Positions 22,908 to 64,000 of a stretch of 64,000 nt of DNA are shown piece after piece. Numbering within the stretch: the stretch's first letter is position 1; each line of letters starts with the position of its first letter. The DNA is from Puffinus mauretanicus (Eukaryota; Chordata; Aves; Procellariiformes; Procellariidae), in assembly GCA_023333565.1 (NCBI GenBank), contig JAJKFH010001548.1, positions 372,001 to 436,000 of the forward strand, in the 5' to 3' direction. A program made the position numbers and the translations under genes. The notes beneath the pieces were generated by a model. It saw nothing but the letters and a program-made list of their open reading frames with translations. It was not told the origin of the DNA and made no database searches.

Positions 22908-23500
22908 GCTTCAGGATGGGATGGGGGAAGGAGATAACGCATGTGGGTGTTCGTAGCTACGGAAGTGGGAAAAGAAAGACATAAGATTGCAGAGGGGGAA
23001 AAACAGTGCACGAAGCCACAAGGAAGGGAAAGAGAAACGGCGGGACGGGGCGGAGGCAGGGCTGCACCGGCGCTCAGGTGATCGGCTGGACCGACCGCCC
23101 AAATCGAATGCCAGGAGGCAGAGATGGAACTTGGGAAAGCTGAGAGGTTTCGGGGGAGTTCCCCTGCTTGGACCTGCTCTTCCTCCCGCTTCTTCTGCCC
23201 TGTGCCAGCTCCCGCCGGGCAGCTGGTGCCGAGGATGCCAGGAGCAGCCGGCGAGGGCTCCCTGCCCATCCCGAGCCGGGGACCGAGCTCCTGGCTGCAG
23301 CCGCCGGGGATCACCGCGGGACTCCCAGTGCCTCCGGGGCCGCAGGTGAGCTCGCCGCACGAAGGCAGAGCAAATTCCCCTCCCCGCGCCGCCGCAGCCC
23401 AGCCGAAGGGACTCTCCCGCGGCACCTGCCCTTCCTCGGGGAAGAAACGGCTCCCCAGGGCTCGCCACCCGTTCCCAGCGGGACGCGCAGAGCTGGCATC

Positions 23501-23525
23501 CCCCTCCTCCTCCTCCTCTTCCTCC
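23501..23525. repeat. short (TCC)n-rich stretch
   Basis: CTCCTCCTCCTCCTCTTCCTCC on the plus strand; an imperfect trinucleotide repeat. Confidence 0.7.
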
Positions 23526-23954
23526 CCGGGAGTCCGCTGCGCTGCAGGTGCTGGGCTCCTCGCTGCCAGGTCCCCGTGTCCCCGCCAGGCCTGGGGGACG
23601 GCTGCTGGGTCACCTCCTCACCCAGGCAGGAACCAGACGGGGACTTTCCCTGCGGCAGCTCCAGGTGGTATCTGGGCGCCCAGAGCTGCACCCCACCCAC
23701 AGGGATTTTTTTGTGGTGACATCTCTGTGTCCCTGTGCCACCTAGTGCCGACACGCTCCCGGGGACATGCTCCCCGCACGCTTCACGGGGTGTTCTGCAA
23801 AACAGACGCTTTTTGGGTTTTTGGCTGGCTGTGGCCGATTTCCTTCCCATCCGAAGGAGCGCCTCCAGGCTGCTGCACAGTTGCCCAAGGATGCGTTTTG
23901 CTGCAGTTTTAGGCGTAGAGCTGTTGCTCTAGTCCTAGATGGGGCTGGCAGGAA

Positions 23955-24020
23955 AAAAAGATTTATATATAAATATAAAAAATATATAAATATATATACA
24001 CACGCACACATATATACACA
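23955..24020. repeat. AT/AC-rich microsatellite
   Basis: A run of TA and ATA units (TTTATATATAAATATAAAAA, then TATATATACACACGCACACA, then ATATATACACA) forming a compound AT/AC dinucleotide repeat between two CpG-rich blocks. Confidence 0.8.
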
Positions 24021-24219
24021 TCTGGAAGGTGAAGCAGCCTGGCTGCTGCTGCCGTTGCCCCTCGCCCTCCCGACAGCTGGCGCGGCGGGGAGCACTTTGT
24101 CACCTCCGGGATGTGGTTCAGCCTTGAGCCGGACCAACGTCACCAGGCAGGGCACACACGGCAGCGGTGACAGCCAGCCCGGCTCAGCCTGAAGGCCAGG
24201 GCCGGTGTTTTAGGCTGAC

Positions 24220-24560
24220 GCCCTCTCTGCTAACCGCGGCGGACCCGGGCTCCGGTGGCAGCCGGGGCCAGAGGCAGCTGTGAGCGAACAGGCCGCCGTT
24301 GTTTTCGGAGGCGCGGTGAGGATAGCACATCTGTGCAGATGTGAAATCCTGCAGACTCCGGCCAGGGAAACACCGACCTCTGGATGAACCTTCGCCTCCA
24401 GCGTCCCTCGTCTCCCATCGGCAGCCGAGCGCGGAGCCCCGAAAGCGGAAGGCGGCGCAGGGGAGGAACCGCGCCGTGCAAGTGCTCCGGCCCCGGCGCA
24501 GCGCCCGGCCCCGGCACCGCCTCGCCCGGGGAACCCCGGCCCTCTCCTCCCTGCATCCCG
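24220..24560. promoter_or_regulatory. CpG island without an assigned gene
   Basis: A dense cluster of CG dinucleotides, with such strings as GGCGCAGCGCCCGGCCCCGG, stands out from the surroundings. It lies about 1.4-1.7 kb upstream of the LRRC32-like ATG on the same strand. It could be a second promoter for that gene or mark a non-coding transcript. No exon could be assigned. Confidence 0.45.
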
Positions 24561-25387
24561 AATTGCTGGGCACGGGTCTGCACAGCGGGCACGGCCGATG
24601 AAATCAGCTGAAAAGTCCCCGATTTTGATTCTGCGGAGAATCCCTGGGCATTTGCATCCCGAGGCTGTGAACTCCCTTTGCAGGAGCGAGCCGGGTGCGG
24701 ACCGAGAGCCGGCCAAGGCGCTCTGCAAATACCGAGAAGCTTTTCATGGACCGAGCCAAAGGCAAAGCGAACGGCACAGCACGAACGGGAAGAGATTGGC
24801 TCCTGCAAATGGCAGGGCATCCCGTGCTTCTTGCCACTCCCGGCCTCCAGGCTGGCTCCCAGGTCCCCGGAGTGGTCTGTCGAAGAGAGACACCCCTGTT
24901 CCCCCAGGCTTTCACGTGAGAGGTCTCCAAAGGACGGGAGGAACGAGCAGCAGGACAGAGGCTTGGCAGAAAAGGGATGAAGCCCCTTGCCCCACGTCAC
25001 AGCCGTACCGGACACTCGTGCCCATCCTGGGCGTTAAGGAGGCAGAAGAGTATCTGGTTATCTAAGCACATCAAATCTATACATCTTTCCCAGTAAGTAG
25101 TGTCAGAAATGCCAGTTTATGCGCATTCCCCTGATGGCAGAGAGCAGCGGGGAGCTGGAAGGCAAGTGCTGAGCAGCTCTGAGCCCGACGAGGGGACAGG
25201 TACCTCTGGCGTCAGCAGCAGCGGCCACGGCAGCCGCGTATCAGATACTCCCCGAAGGACGGAGGAGCTTTGCCTGTCAAAGTGCAGTCAGAAATCTGCA
25301 CAAGCGCAGTCAAAATACTTCCCACAGAAACTCCTGGTTTGGCTGGGGAAGGAAGTCCCACCCAGAACACCGAGATCAGGAAAAAGC

Positions 25388-25393
25388 TTTATT
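25388..25393 (-). terminator. EDA: distal EDA polyadenylation signal (AATAAA)
   Basis: The minus strand reads GCAAATAAAGC about 3.65 kb past the EDA stop codon. Mammalian EDA messages have a 3' UTR of a few kilobases, so the position is sensible. The adjoining 25400-25480 is AT-rich. A nearer signal at 28096-28101 is the alternative. Confidence 0.5.
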
Positions 25394-28300
25394 TGCAAAG
25401 AAAATATTGACAATTTACACAAACTTACATCCTAATTTATATACATTATGTATATTTTATATACAGATAGTGTCTTGAATAAAGATGTCGAAGCACAGAA
25501 CAGCATCAGTATATCACCGCGCAGCTCTCACAGGTATCGGGGGGAGTCGTGTCCCTCTTCCCACAACTCCTCTCCCGTTATGCTTTTGCTGGGGAGTCCG
25601 AGAGGCTTCCTTCCAGCCTGGCAGTGAAGAACATGGGGCGGGTGGGTGGGGGCCAGGCCTGTATGGGTGCAGCCGTGAAGCGCAGCTGCCACTGTCCCTT
25701 CCCCGTCCCCCCAAAGCCTGCGCCAGGACTGCCCGGGCCAGGAGGGGAGCCAGGGCCGGTCCCACCGGCCCGCAGCGAGCGGGAAGGACTTACCGGGAAG
25801 AGGGGAAGAAACATGACCGAGCTAACGCGCTTTGCTCGGGTGCCCTTTTCTAAGCACCTGATGTCGCTCAGTGGAAGGACGATGCCGAGTCCCCGGAGGG
25901 GGACAACGGCAGCAGGGAGACCACAACCGCTTACCTGGGTGAGAAAGGTGCTGGAGGGAAGCAAAGACCGGGCAGTTTTGGGTAGGGAGCCATGACCTAA
26001 AGCCTTTACTGAAGGGAATTCTTCCTTCAAAAAGGGCCCAACAGCCGAGCTGGCTTTCCTAGAAACTGTCTCCGTAGAGAGGAGCTTGGGAGGGAGGAGG
26101 GTTTCAGACGATGCATTATATACCGATTATCTGCTTGCGACATTTCCGCAGCTGGAGTCCAGCCAAAAGCGGGGCAGCAGAGCCAAGGCACGTAGGTAAG
26201 AGCGGAGCCAGCAAACACCACCGGCGAGGAAGGCTGGCACACGGGAAGCCAGCGGTGACTGCTTTCGCGACCACCACCTCAGATAGACAGACGTTTGTCT
26301 ATAAATGAAGCACTTCCTTCTCAACCAGACTAGGAACCCAGATATACCAAAATTCAAAGACATCAGATGGAAAGACTGGAGCAAGGCCCTGTTCCTGCTG
26401 GAGTTTGTTAAAACCTCCCATATGCATCATCCTCACGCTCCTCTGAGCTGGTTCCAGGCCTTTTCGGCTCCAGTTAAGGGGAAGAGGCACCAAAGATGGT
26501 GGGACACCACCTAGAGAAGCATCACGCAGAAGCAGCCATACGACAGCCTAGGTAAGCTGCGTTGTAATACTTCATTAATGAGAACTTCTTGCTAGAGAGG
26601 CCAAAGGGTTTCAAGTATAAAGGCTCTCCACGGCTGCTACAGGACCGGGGATCCGCTCATCCCAGGGATGAACACGGCTCTCGGCACCAAGGCCACCTGC
26701 AGTCAGGTATTCTCTGCTCTCCAACTCCATGTCCAACTCCCACGCCACGTCTCCAACTCGGCTACACCGAGCTCATGCTTTGGTGTAACGTGAGCATCAG
26801 AAAAAGCCCATCAACACCTTCCACGGCAGGAACCGCTCCCTTCTGCTCTCCTCCCGCATCCCAGGCACGTGCCAGAGAGGGAACCTGACAGCGACGCATG
26901 GGGCTTTTACAGAGGGAAGGGATTCTCCCTCTGCCTCCTCCTGCCCGCAGCCACAGTCAGGAGCAAATCCCAGATCCTGCCAGTGGGGGACAAGGAATGC
27001 AAACTCCATCCATCGCGCTCTCCCAAGTCATTGCGTTATTTATGCTTGCCCCTAAGTCTTGCTGTTCGGGCTGTATTCTAAAGCAATTCTGTTAATGATT
27101 TGCTTAGTGTTCTCACTATACACAGTTGTCCTGATTCATTCTTGTCAGAGGAACATGTCCTTCTTAATCCATTTTAAAGGAAATAAACCACAAAGACTAG
27201 TTAAGTGCCCCTAAGGCTCTTGCTAGTCCAACATGGTAAGGCTAGAAAGGAGAACATATTGAAAAAAGAAATAACAGGCAATTTTTCATGCAGTTATTTT
27301 ACAAACTGCACGCCTCCTGTGAATAGCGAGGCTGTAGCCAAAGCTGGGTGCCCTCAAGAAATATTTATCTCCCAATAACTGCAATACTTGGCAAGTGAGA
27401 TCACTCGCTACGGATGGGGAAAAGCGACGGAGCCAAGAATGCTTCAGCCAGGGTGGACCCTTCTGCGGTCAGATCAGTCGCTCCAGCGCGGTGCTGAGAC
27501 ACGTCCGCTCCCACGTCCCTGCAGGTGACCACGGCTGAGCCACCTCTGCTTGGAGACGGAGGTCATCACCAAGACGTGATGTAGCCTATTTGCTACGTAG
27601 GCAGAAACTTCACTACCCTCTTTAGTTTTTAAAGAAAAAACGCTCTGAAAAGAAATCCAGTTTAAAAAAAAAAACCCAACATAACCAAGCACAAACCAAG
27701 GCATGACACAAAAGAGCAATTAGCGCTTCAGCCTCTTCCTCAGCTCGAGCACATCTTATAGCTTTAGGTCTCCCCAGTTGAGGGGAGGTAACGGGAGAGA
27801 GTTGCTCAAGAAGCCAAAAGAAACAATAGCGTCGCAGCTCTTCTATTAGTCACCAGAAATCAAGTTATGACTAGACTCAGCAGGGCTCAGAGAAAAGAAA
27901 GAGTGGTGACTTCATGCTGGACCAGACTTTTTAAATACAAATTTTTCTTGCTAGAGACTCCATCACCACTTATTAGAGCATTTTAGGTAGAAGGGTGCCA
28001 AAAGGAAAGGGGTGGGGGGAGGAAGGATAAAAACCACATCTGAAAGCAGGACAGTTGCTATTAAAACAGAAAAAAAAAATTCCTGTTTGAATAATTTTAT
28101 TCTTAAACATGACAAACTTCTTCAGAGTGTTTTCACAAGTACTTGTGTCTGCTCTACGCGGCTTGGTGAAGCCTGTAGAAATGTGTTCTGGTTTGCAAAA
28201 TATTAATTAAAAAGACAAAAAGACCCCAACAAAACACAAATTGCTGTAACAGCAGCAGTACTTTAAGGCAGCCCCTGTTAGGGCAAGGTATACCTCTGGG

Positions 28301-29039
28301 GTAATGGCAGGAGCTGAAAGTAGCAGAGGCTCTGGAACCGGTAACCGGCATTTTCTTTGGGACTTTGTGATTTCTGGAATGTGGAGGCAGTTTCCTATCT
28401 GCTAAGCCTGCTCTATTAAGTATTCACTTTCCTCTCGCACTTACTGCTTTTGCAGCCTGCTTCCAAGCTCTAGGTAGAGGCATTTCGCCGCCTTTGCTCG
28501 CACTCCTGAGGATGAATGTAAACACCACTGACCCTGTCTTATTCACCTCCCTTTGCACCCCGTGGCCGTTCCAGTTCAAACTGGGAAGGCAGAAAACCAG
28601 AAACCCCCTTTCTTGCTTTCGTTAGCGTGCAGAAGCAGGAGTGCCTGGATAGGACAATTTTGACATTAGTCTGTCTTCTCCCGCTACCGCCTGGGATGCT
28701 CTTGCTAGTGCAACATAAAAGCAGAGACCCACACCACTCTCAACAAGCCTCGTGTGAAGATCACAGAGCAGAATATCAGTGCAGTAATACTTGAAATACT
28801 GAGACAAGGCAGACACAACAGCCTTTCTTCCTCACAACGCTGTTTCAACTAGCTTTTTGATCCAAGTCTCCATGCAAGTCACAGAAGACAATTGTGCTTC
28901 CTGCATTCACATATAGGAATAAATAGCTCTGGATCAGTTTTCTTTATGGCCGGATTACAGAACCCCCTGAAATACTGATACGCTTATGAACAGCAGCACT
29001 GTGCAGTTCTGTGAGTATCCTTGGACATGCCAAGTTCAT
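25394..29039 (-). other. EDA: presumed long EDA 3' untranslated region
   Basis: This lies between the EDA TAG stop and the distal AATAAA. No recognisable coding exon was found on either strand. The region becomes AT-rich with many short A and T runs (27000-28350), as is usual in long 3' UTRs. Extent is inferred from the signals alone. Confidence 0.4.
28096..28101 (-). terminator. EDA: proximal EDA polyadenylation signal candidate
   Basis: The minus strand reads AAGAATAAAATTA about 940 bp after the EDA stop codon. It is canonical and could yield a shorter message than the distal signal at 25388-25393. Confidence 0.35.
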
Positions 29040-58116
<29,077 letters not shown>

Positions 58117-61100
58117 CTGGAAGAAGAAGGACAAGTTTAAGCATCTTTGGCAAGGACGGCTTAGCCGAGCAGAGAGATCGGCGCCTGAATGCCAAACCCT
58201 TTCCAACAGGGATAGCTCTGCTGAGCCGAGGGGGAGATGCGAAATGGCAGCTCATGGACGCCCAGCTCATCCCAACCTGTGTCCCCTTGGATGCAGCCTA
58301 GGATTTGGGAAAACTCAACCTGAAGGGTTTTGGCAGGGAGAAGCATCCCCCCGGGGCACGGGGGCTGCAGGGACAGGGACGCAGGCGGCGTCAGGGGAGA
58401 TCTATAGCTGGAAATAATCAAATGGCCCAAATGCCGATGCCATCATTTCTAATTATTCTCTGCAAATCTTGCTCAATCCTGGAGCTCTTTCACCAGTATT
58501 ACTCACTGCCAGTAAGTTTTTCCTCTCTCAAGCTCTCTTCTGCAAGCCTCATTAGCTACTGAGATTCAAAGGTCTTCAGGGACCTTTAAATCCAATTCAG
58601 TATACCACATAAATTAACACTTTAAACCTAGAGCAAGTACGTCTTTATAACATGATTATTGCCAAGAGGCAAAAATTTTATGTAGCGACCTCTAATTCAT
58701 GAAAAAATAGTTGCTGCGTTAAAAACTCTTTGACAGTTATTAAATCAACATCCTTGCCCAGAAACTGGAATTTCGGTTTAGAAACTTCACCAGTCCTCCC
58801 AGCTACCCCAGGGCGCGGCGGCTCATCACCAGCGGCATTTTCCCCAGCTATTTCCGCTTCCTAAAATAAGGAATTTCACGAAAGATTAATGAGGGGCCAA
58901 ACACCTTGTTCTGCGTGTTACCGCACCCGCCAACAACCAGGGCGGCTCTGACCAGGACGGGGCTTTCCCTACGCTGCCGAAACCCGATCACAGTTATTTA
59001 AACCATAAACACACACACAAGCCAAATACAGCCTCAGACAAGAACGAAGAGGCTTCAAAAAAGCAGCACCAAAGGTTATCAAGTGCGTTATTGTTCTGAG
59101 AACAAAACCTGTGGCATCAAAAGCATCTCTGAAATAGCAGAGAAGAATAAACCCCTTCCGTGAATTGCTAGTTAAAAGAGCGGCTCGTTAAGCTACAGGC
59201 CGTAAAAGTCCCTATCAAAAGTAATAATCACTAAAGGTCTCTTTGCTTTTGACATGCCCCGGGGCTCTCGCCTGCCCTCTCCCACCCCTCCGCTCCGCGC
59301 ACAAATGCCTATTCCCGAGTTATTTCCCCCCCTTCTTCCAGCCTCAGAGCATCCCATTCCCGCTTCCAAACGAGCAGCTACTGGATTCTACATTTGCAGC
59401 TTGCTTCACTCCAACAAGCCCCAATGCAGTCTCATCAGCGGGATTTGGGAAACCAAAGGCTTTTCCCCAAAAAGACCCCAAAGGGTTGCCCAAATTCCCA
59501 AGCTGTTGCTATTTATTTCCGCCTCTGCGCGGGCAGCTCTGCGTTTACCGCAGCTCCTGATGTTTTGTCATTGCCACGATGTCGCGCCCGAAAGGACCCC
59601 GAAACGCAGTGGGACGGCTCCTCGCAGCCTCACCGCACGCGCAGTTACACTTGTAAAAGTCCCTGAAACGCAACGACGAGTGAAAACTGGCACTTATTTA
59701 CCCAGGGAAGGAGCAGTCGCAGCGGCGGATGGGGAACCGAAGGCTCATTTACCACAGGTCTTCGTCAGCGCAGGGCACGCGGGGCGCAGCTCCCCGCCGC
59801 CCATCCTCCCTCTCCCGCATCCCGCCGCGCTCACCCAGGCAGGGCGCAGCAGGGCTGGGTGCTGCTGCGGGCACCGCCAGCCCCTTCCCCTCACCCAACA
59901 GAGCAGGGCAAGGCGTGAGCAACAAGTCAAGGTGGTTTTTTTTTTTTTTTAAACCACTGACGTAAATCAAGTTGAAACACCGTAGGACTAATTGAAGGAA
60001 CAAATTGCATTATAATTCAGGTTAACCCTTCAATGAAATCATCAGCGCCGCTGCTGAATGCTGCTATTACTTGGCTCTCTTATTTGAGCTTTAAAAACAT
60101 GGCTAAATAAAAGCACTGAAAACGAAGCGGTGGGGAACCAGCCCGCTAAGACGTGCCCCACATCACCCCGCTGCCTTCGGCCCAGCGACACGCGAGCTGC
60201 TCCCAGCGCCGAGGCTAAACCCGACATTTTTCATCTTGAGAAGATTTTGTAATAGCACAACCCTAATTGTGTCAAAACAAACAGGTTTCCTTTCCCTGCT
60301 ATTGCAATTTTAACACAGCATCCACAATTTTGAAAAGCTGCAGCATAACGTTAAGCTCCCCCCACGCCGCCTCCTTCCCCACATCTGGCACCGACCCAGA
60401 GATTAGCGATAAATACACCGGGGTGGTATTTTTTCCTGCCAGGTAAAAGCTGGATCCTCCCAAGCCACCCTCCCACCCGCGCTGTAAAGACACAGAACTA
60501 CTAGCGGGCTTGGAATAATTCAGAGAAGAGTTTCACCTGGAAAATCATAAGGATTTGGAAAGGATCAGACATCCCGATTTCTCATTCTGATTGATGGGTT
60601 TTGTTCTTTTCAGTGAAACAATCAAAATTTCTTGAGAGGCTTGAAAGCTTTTCACAATCTGAACAAAACCATTTAAGTTTAGTCTCAGAAGGGGAAATAC
60701 GAGAGACTGACACAGTATGTTTGTTTTCCTGGCCAGTTAATCAAAATAACCTTTCTCTTCACACAACTGGAGTAACAGGGCTCTAAGCATGCTTTGGTCA
60801 GCATCAACAGTAATGTGAAACCTTAGATTAGAAAAAAAAAAGGCGAGTAAAACACAAACTCAAATTACGGCTACCAAAGCACATCACCCAGCCATTGCAC
60901 CCAGCTGGACCTTCCTCCTCCTCCTCCTCCTCCTCCCACCATGGATGCAGCGAGAGCCGTCGGCACGGTCCCAGCCCTCCGTTGCCACTTCCACAAAACC
61001 GATGCTGGAAAGCACCAAAATCGGGACCGACCCCCTCCCCCTGCCCCGTCCCCTTCGCCGGGCTCTTCCTGAGCCCCCAAGCCGCAGCTCGGCTCCGCCG

Positions 61101-61379
61101 CGTCCCTCCGGAGCCAGGGGACATTTCCAGAAGCCACCTCCGCAGCGCTGCCTCCGGGCAGGTCCCGCGGCGCAGCACGGCATGCCCTCGCTGGAATTGT
61201 CACAGGCACCGATGGCTTGTGCCGCCCAGGTCACCTGCAGCACCTTCTGCAGCCCCTCTCGTCCTCGGAAGAGGCTCTTCAGCTCATGAACGTGGTGTAC
61301 AAAGCTTTTTTTTTTCAGCTGGGAGAACATACCTTCAACATTGCTGAGCATTTATTTTTTTTAATAAAATCAATTGCTT
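58117..61379 (-). other. part of EDA intron 1; no gene recognised
   Basis: Sequence upstream of EDA exon 2. I looked for the transmembrane first exon (conserved hydrophobic stretch before the ELRSELRRERG-type stalk) and did not find it. CpG-rich patches lie at about 59560-59900 and 60950-61200. No other feature supported. Confidence 0.6.
60913..60936. repeat. (TCC)8-type microsatellite
   Basis: Perfect run of TCC triplets on the plus strand within EDA intron 1. Its translation gives the Ser- or Arg/Glu-rich runs in open frames at 60884-61351, which are therefore not genes. Confidence 0.9.
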
Positions 61380-61785
61380 CATAGGATCACAGAACGGTTT
61401 GGGTTGGAAGGGACCTTGAAAGTCCATCTAATCCATCCCCCCCGCCATGGCAGGGACATCTTCCACTAGATCAGGTTGCTCAAAGCCCCGTCCAACCTGA
61501 CCTTGAACACCTCCAATGACGGGGCACCCACAACTTCTCTGGGCAACCTGTTTCAGCATCTCGCCGCTCTCATCACAAAAGCTTTCTTCCTTATGCCCAG
61601 TCTAAACCTACCCTATTTCAGTTTAAAACTCTTGCCCCTTGTCCTGTCACCACAGGCCTTGGTAAAAAGTTTCTCTCTGCCTTTCTTATAAGCCCCTTCA
61701 TACACTGAAAGGCTGCAAGAAGGTCTCCCGGAGCCTCCTCTTCTCCAGGCTGAGCAACCCCAACTCTGCTACTCTCTTCTCACCC
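61380..61785 (-). mobile_element. CR1 LINE, 5'-truncated 3' end
   Basis: The plus strand begins CATAGGATCACAGAACGGTT then TGGGTTGGAAGGGACCTTGA and runs through CTCCAGGCTGAGCAACCCCA, the reverse complement of the avian CR1 3' end. The element's sense strand is therefore minus, ending in the usual short ATTCTATG-like unit. About 405 bp remain, too little for an intact reverse transcriptase. Its presence supports an avian genome. Confidence 0.92.
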
Positions 61786-64000
61786 AGGTTTTATTCTGGT
61801 ATCACTGATCAGTCAGAAAAATACTAAATATTGGCTAAAAGTAATCCACCCATTGAACACTGTCTTTCAAATAAGACCAAGTCAGAAAGAGAAATGACCC
61901 TGAGGGTAAAGGACGGAGACATACATTTTACTTAGAAAAAACCCAACAGAAATGGCTTGTGCCAGCAACCGTGCCCACAGCAGCCAGGAGCACACGCTGC
62001 CCTGAGACCCCCACGGAAACAAGCTTTCCCCACGCCGTAACGCACCAGCCCTCCACGCTTACCCTGGTAATGGGCACAACCGCTGTGAGCAAAAAGATTT
62101 TGCACTTTTAATTACGCAAGCAATGGCATTTAACCTACGGTGAACCAGGGGTTCCAAGCGCTCCAACCTCTGGCTGGAGGGGGCTGCTCAGGGTGGCTCT
62201 CCGGAGCTCAGCGGCAGGGCAAAGGACGGCCAAGCTGCTTGCCGGGCGCAGCGCATCGGCTGCGAGCTCCCACGCCGATGAAGGCGAAGTCTCTCTCCGC
62301 TGACCCAAGGGGTCCGTTGTTCCAGGGGCCGCAGCTGCGGGAGGTCGGGGGCTGCTGGGCCGCCGGGTCAGCCCGTGAAGGGCCGCGCTGTCCGGCGGGG
62401 GACCGGCGGCTGGCACAGCTGCGCCGGTCGGAAGAGCAAGCGATGCTTTTTCCATTCACCACCCCCTGAGACAGGATTAATATATTCATTCGCAGCTCTT
62501 GGACGCTGCAGCTTTTGGTCTGGACGTAAGGGTGCATGTTGTTATGCCTGAAATTAAACTCATTTACTCCCTGTTATTTGGTGTGGCCGCAACGAGGGAG
62601 AGGATTTGGAGAGCAGAACGAGCAGATGTTTGCCACCCATCTAGCAAAATACGATGCAGCCACACAGACAGATGCAAAAGGAGAAATAACCTTCAGTGAA
62701 ATGCTGCTGGCTGGACACTAGCACAGCATTACGACATGGAGGTCGCTGAAAGCAACACTTCACATGTCTGAAAAACATGCTGAGTGGCAAGGACGGCTTC
62801 TGCGGGCTCCCCCCTGCGCTGGGAGCGGAGCAGCGGGCTGGGCAGGCGTCTTGGTCGACCCGCTGTGGCCGTTCCCACGGCTGAACACTTCCCAGCATTT
62901 TAAAAACACCCAGAAACATTTTGCACAAATATCAGTTGCATCCTTTTAGGAAAACGCGGAGCAAACACACTTGCGGGGCTTGAACGGGCATTTGCCCGTG
63001 GGGTGCCCCACGCTCGTCCCCCTAATCGCGGCTCGTGACACGGACCTGGACCTTTCCGGGAGAGGAGATGCTGGAGCTGGCGGAGCAGGACCATGAACGT
63101 GTGTGGCCCCGGCCGGGGGGTGATCAGTGGGGTGCGCTGCAAACACCTGCAACGGCCGAGCCCCCCGCACCAGCACGGCAGCCGGAGCAGGGCAGGGCTT
63201 CGCTGGGGCGCAGCATCCGTCCCTGCTGGGGAGGTCTAAAAGAAATTACTCTCCTGGTCCATCATTTCCCTCCTCATCCTCGAAGTCACGGAGGATTGAT
63301 TCTCTCAGCCTCTGCGCTTGTGGAGCCAGGGTATTTTTGAGGAGCCCAGCAAGCACATACCCGCTCCCAAAAAAGAAGTCGTATTTTTTCTGTAGTTACG
63401 CAACAGCGACAGAAAAGTTGAACAATCGCCATTTCCCTCCTCTCCCAATCTAAAGCCCTCAAATTACCTTAATTTTAGAAACACGATGTAAACCCATTAC
63501 AACTCCATACTTTCAATCAAGAAAATCACTATAGGATGCAAAAAGGTCAAAAAGCCAAAAGAGGAAAAATCCCAAGGGAAACCATACCTCAAAATAACCT
63601 GTGAAACAATAGTAAAGGCATGCCTCACCAGAACGAATCCATTCTACCTTGGTTTCTCTCAGCAAAATAAAGAAAAACAAAGGCATGCATACACAAGCAA
63701 TGATTTTCTCCGCAGCCACATGCAGAACCCGCTCTGCAAACGCAGAACAAAGCTGCCCTGGGATGTCAAGGGAGCACAGTGGGAACCCCCAAAATAACGT
63801 AGCCTGCAGTCACGCAGAAACTCATCTGGTTTGTAGGGATGGACATTCCACACTCTACAGAAGTAAGAATAAAGAGATGTGTACATATATATACACAGTG
63901 GGTTTTTTTTTAAGGTACCATGAAATAGGAAGCTTTCTTCAAGCTATGAAACCCAAATGTACCGAGGAGTTATGGCTGGATATACAAACCATGTGCAATA
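61786..64000 (-). other. EDA intron 1, right end of window
   Basis: No exon, RNA gene or further complete repeat recognised. Moderately CpG-rich at 62200-62420 and 62810-63240. Open frames are short and overlap in several phases. Confidence 0.5.

Larger units (their letters stand above)
22910..25380. other. GC-rich intergenic flank, no gene recognised
   Basis: This lies between the LRRC32-like promoter and the distal EDA polyadenylation signal. It has two CpG-rich parts (about 23150-23600 and 24220-24560) and an AT/AC microsatellite between them. Open frames of up to 262 codons (plus 23124-23912; minus 25015-24230) are Pro/Ala/Arg/Gly-rich, overlap in several phases and show no domain. A non-coding first exon or promoter of the LRRC32-like gene could lie here. 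Confidence 0.4.

Noticed and set aside
23124..23912. 262-codon plus-strand open frame
   Set aside because: Pro/Ala/Ser-rich chance frame in a CpG-rich stretch, overlapped by other frames on both strands.
24230..25015. 261-codon minus-strand open frame over the CpG island
   Set aside because: Composition and overlap with other frames indicate a chance frame; no recognisable motif.
60884..61351. Minus-strand 155-codon frame considered as EDA exon 1
   Set aside because: Arg/Gly-rich because of the (TCC)n repeat; no transmembrane segment or EDA N-terminal motif.

Overview
The window is vertebrate nuclear DNA, almost certainly avian. Genes are split by GT-AG introns into conserved coding exons, there are CpG-rich blocks and AATAAA polyadenylation signals, and a 5'-truncated CR1 LINE of bird type lies at about 61380-61785. 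WNT11B, a WNT11 paralog retained in birds and amphibians but lost in mammals, fits this. No rRNA, tRNA, CRISPR or prokaryotic feature was seen.

Three genes could be assembled exon by exon, all on the minus strand, so transcription runs from high to low coordinates. (1) WNT11B (coding 5006-8036): five coding exons giving a complete 349-residue Wnt ligand, with a TATA box 47 bp before the ATG and a TCF/LEF motif just upstream. (2) A GARP-family gene, here called LRRC32-like (coding 19786-22822): a signal-peptide exon plus one large exon, giving a 702-residue leucine-rich-repeat membrane protein. It keeps both cysteines that tether latent TGF-beta in GARP. Its single intron holds a perfect 100-bp palindrome. 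(3) EDA, ectodysplasin A (29040-58116): exons 2 to 8 only. The first exon (cytoplasmic and transmembrane part) lies beyond the right edge. The furin site, collagen repeats, TNF domain and the tandem splice donors that make EDA-A1 and EDA-A2 are all present.

Layout: 1-3900 no gene found; 3930-8130 WNT11B with 3' UTR and promoter; 8200-19785 long gene-free 5' flank of WNT11B; 19786-22910 LRRC32-like; 22910-25380 GC- and CpG-rich flank with an AT/AC microsatellite; 25388-29039 presumed EDA 3' UTR; 29040-58116 EDA exons and introns; 58117-64000 EDA intron 1 with the CR1. Several unrecognised coding-like, splice-flanked segments sit inside the 18-kb EDA intron 2 (about 45.8-46.4 kb and 50.2-52.6 kb) and may be a nested gene or its remains.

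The genes are not a functional operon, but all three concern secreted or surface signalling: non-canonical Wnt, TGF-beta presentation and EDA/EDAR signalling in skin appendages. WNT11B beside a GARP-family gene mirrors WNT11 and LRRC32 in the same human band (11q13.5), which suggests a duplicated ancestral block. Gene identities rest on protein motifs I recognise; no database search was possible.
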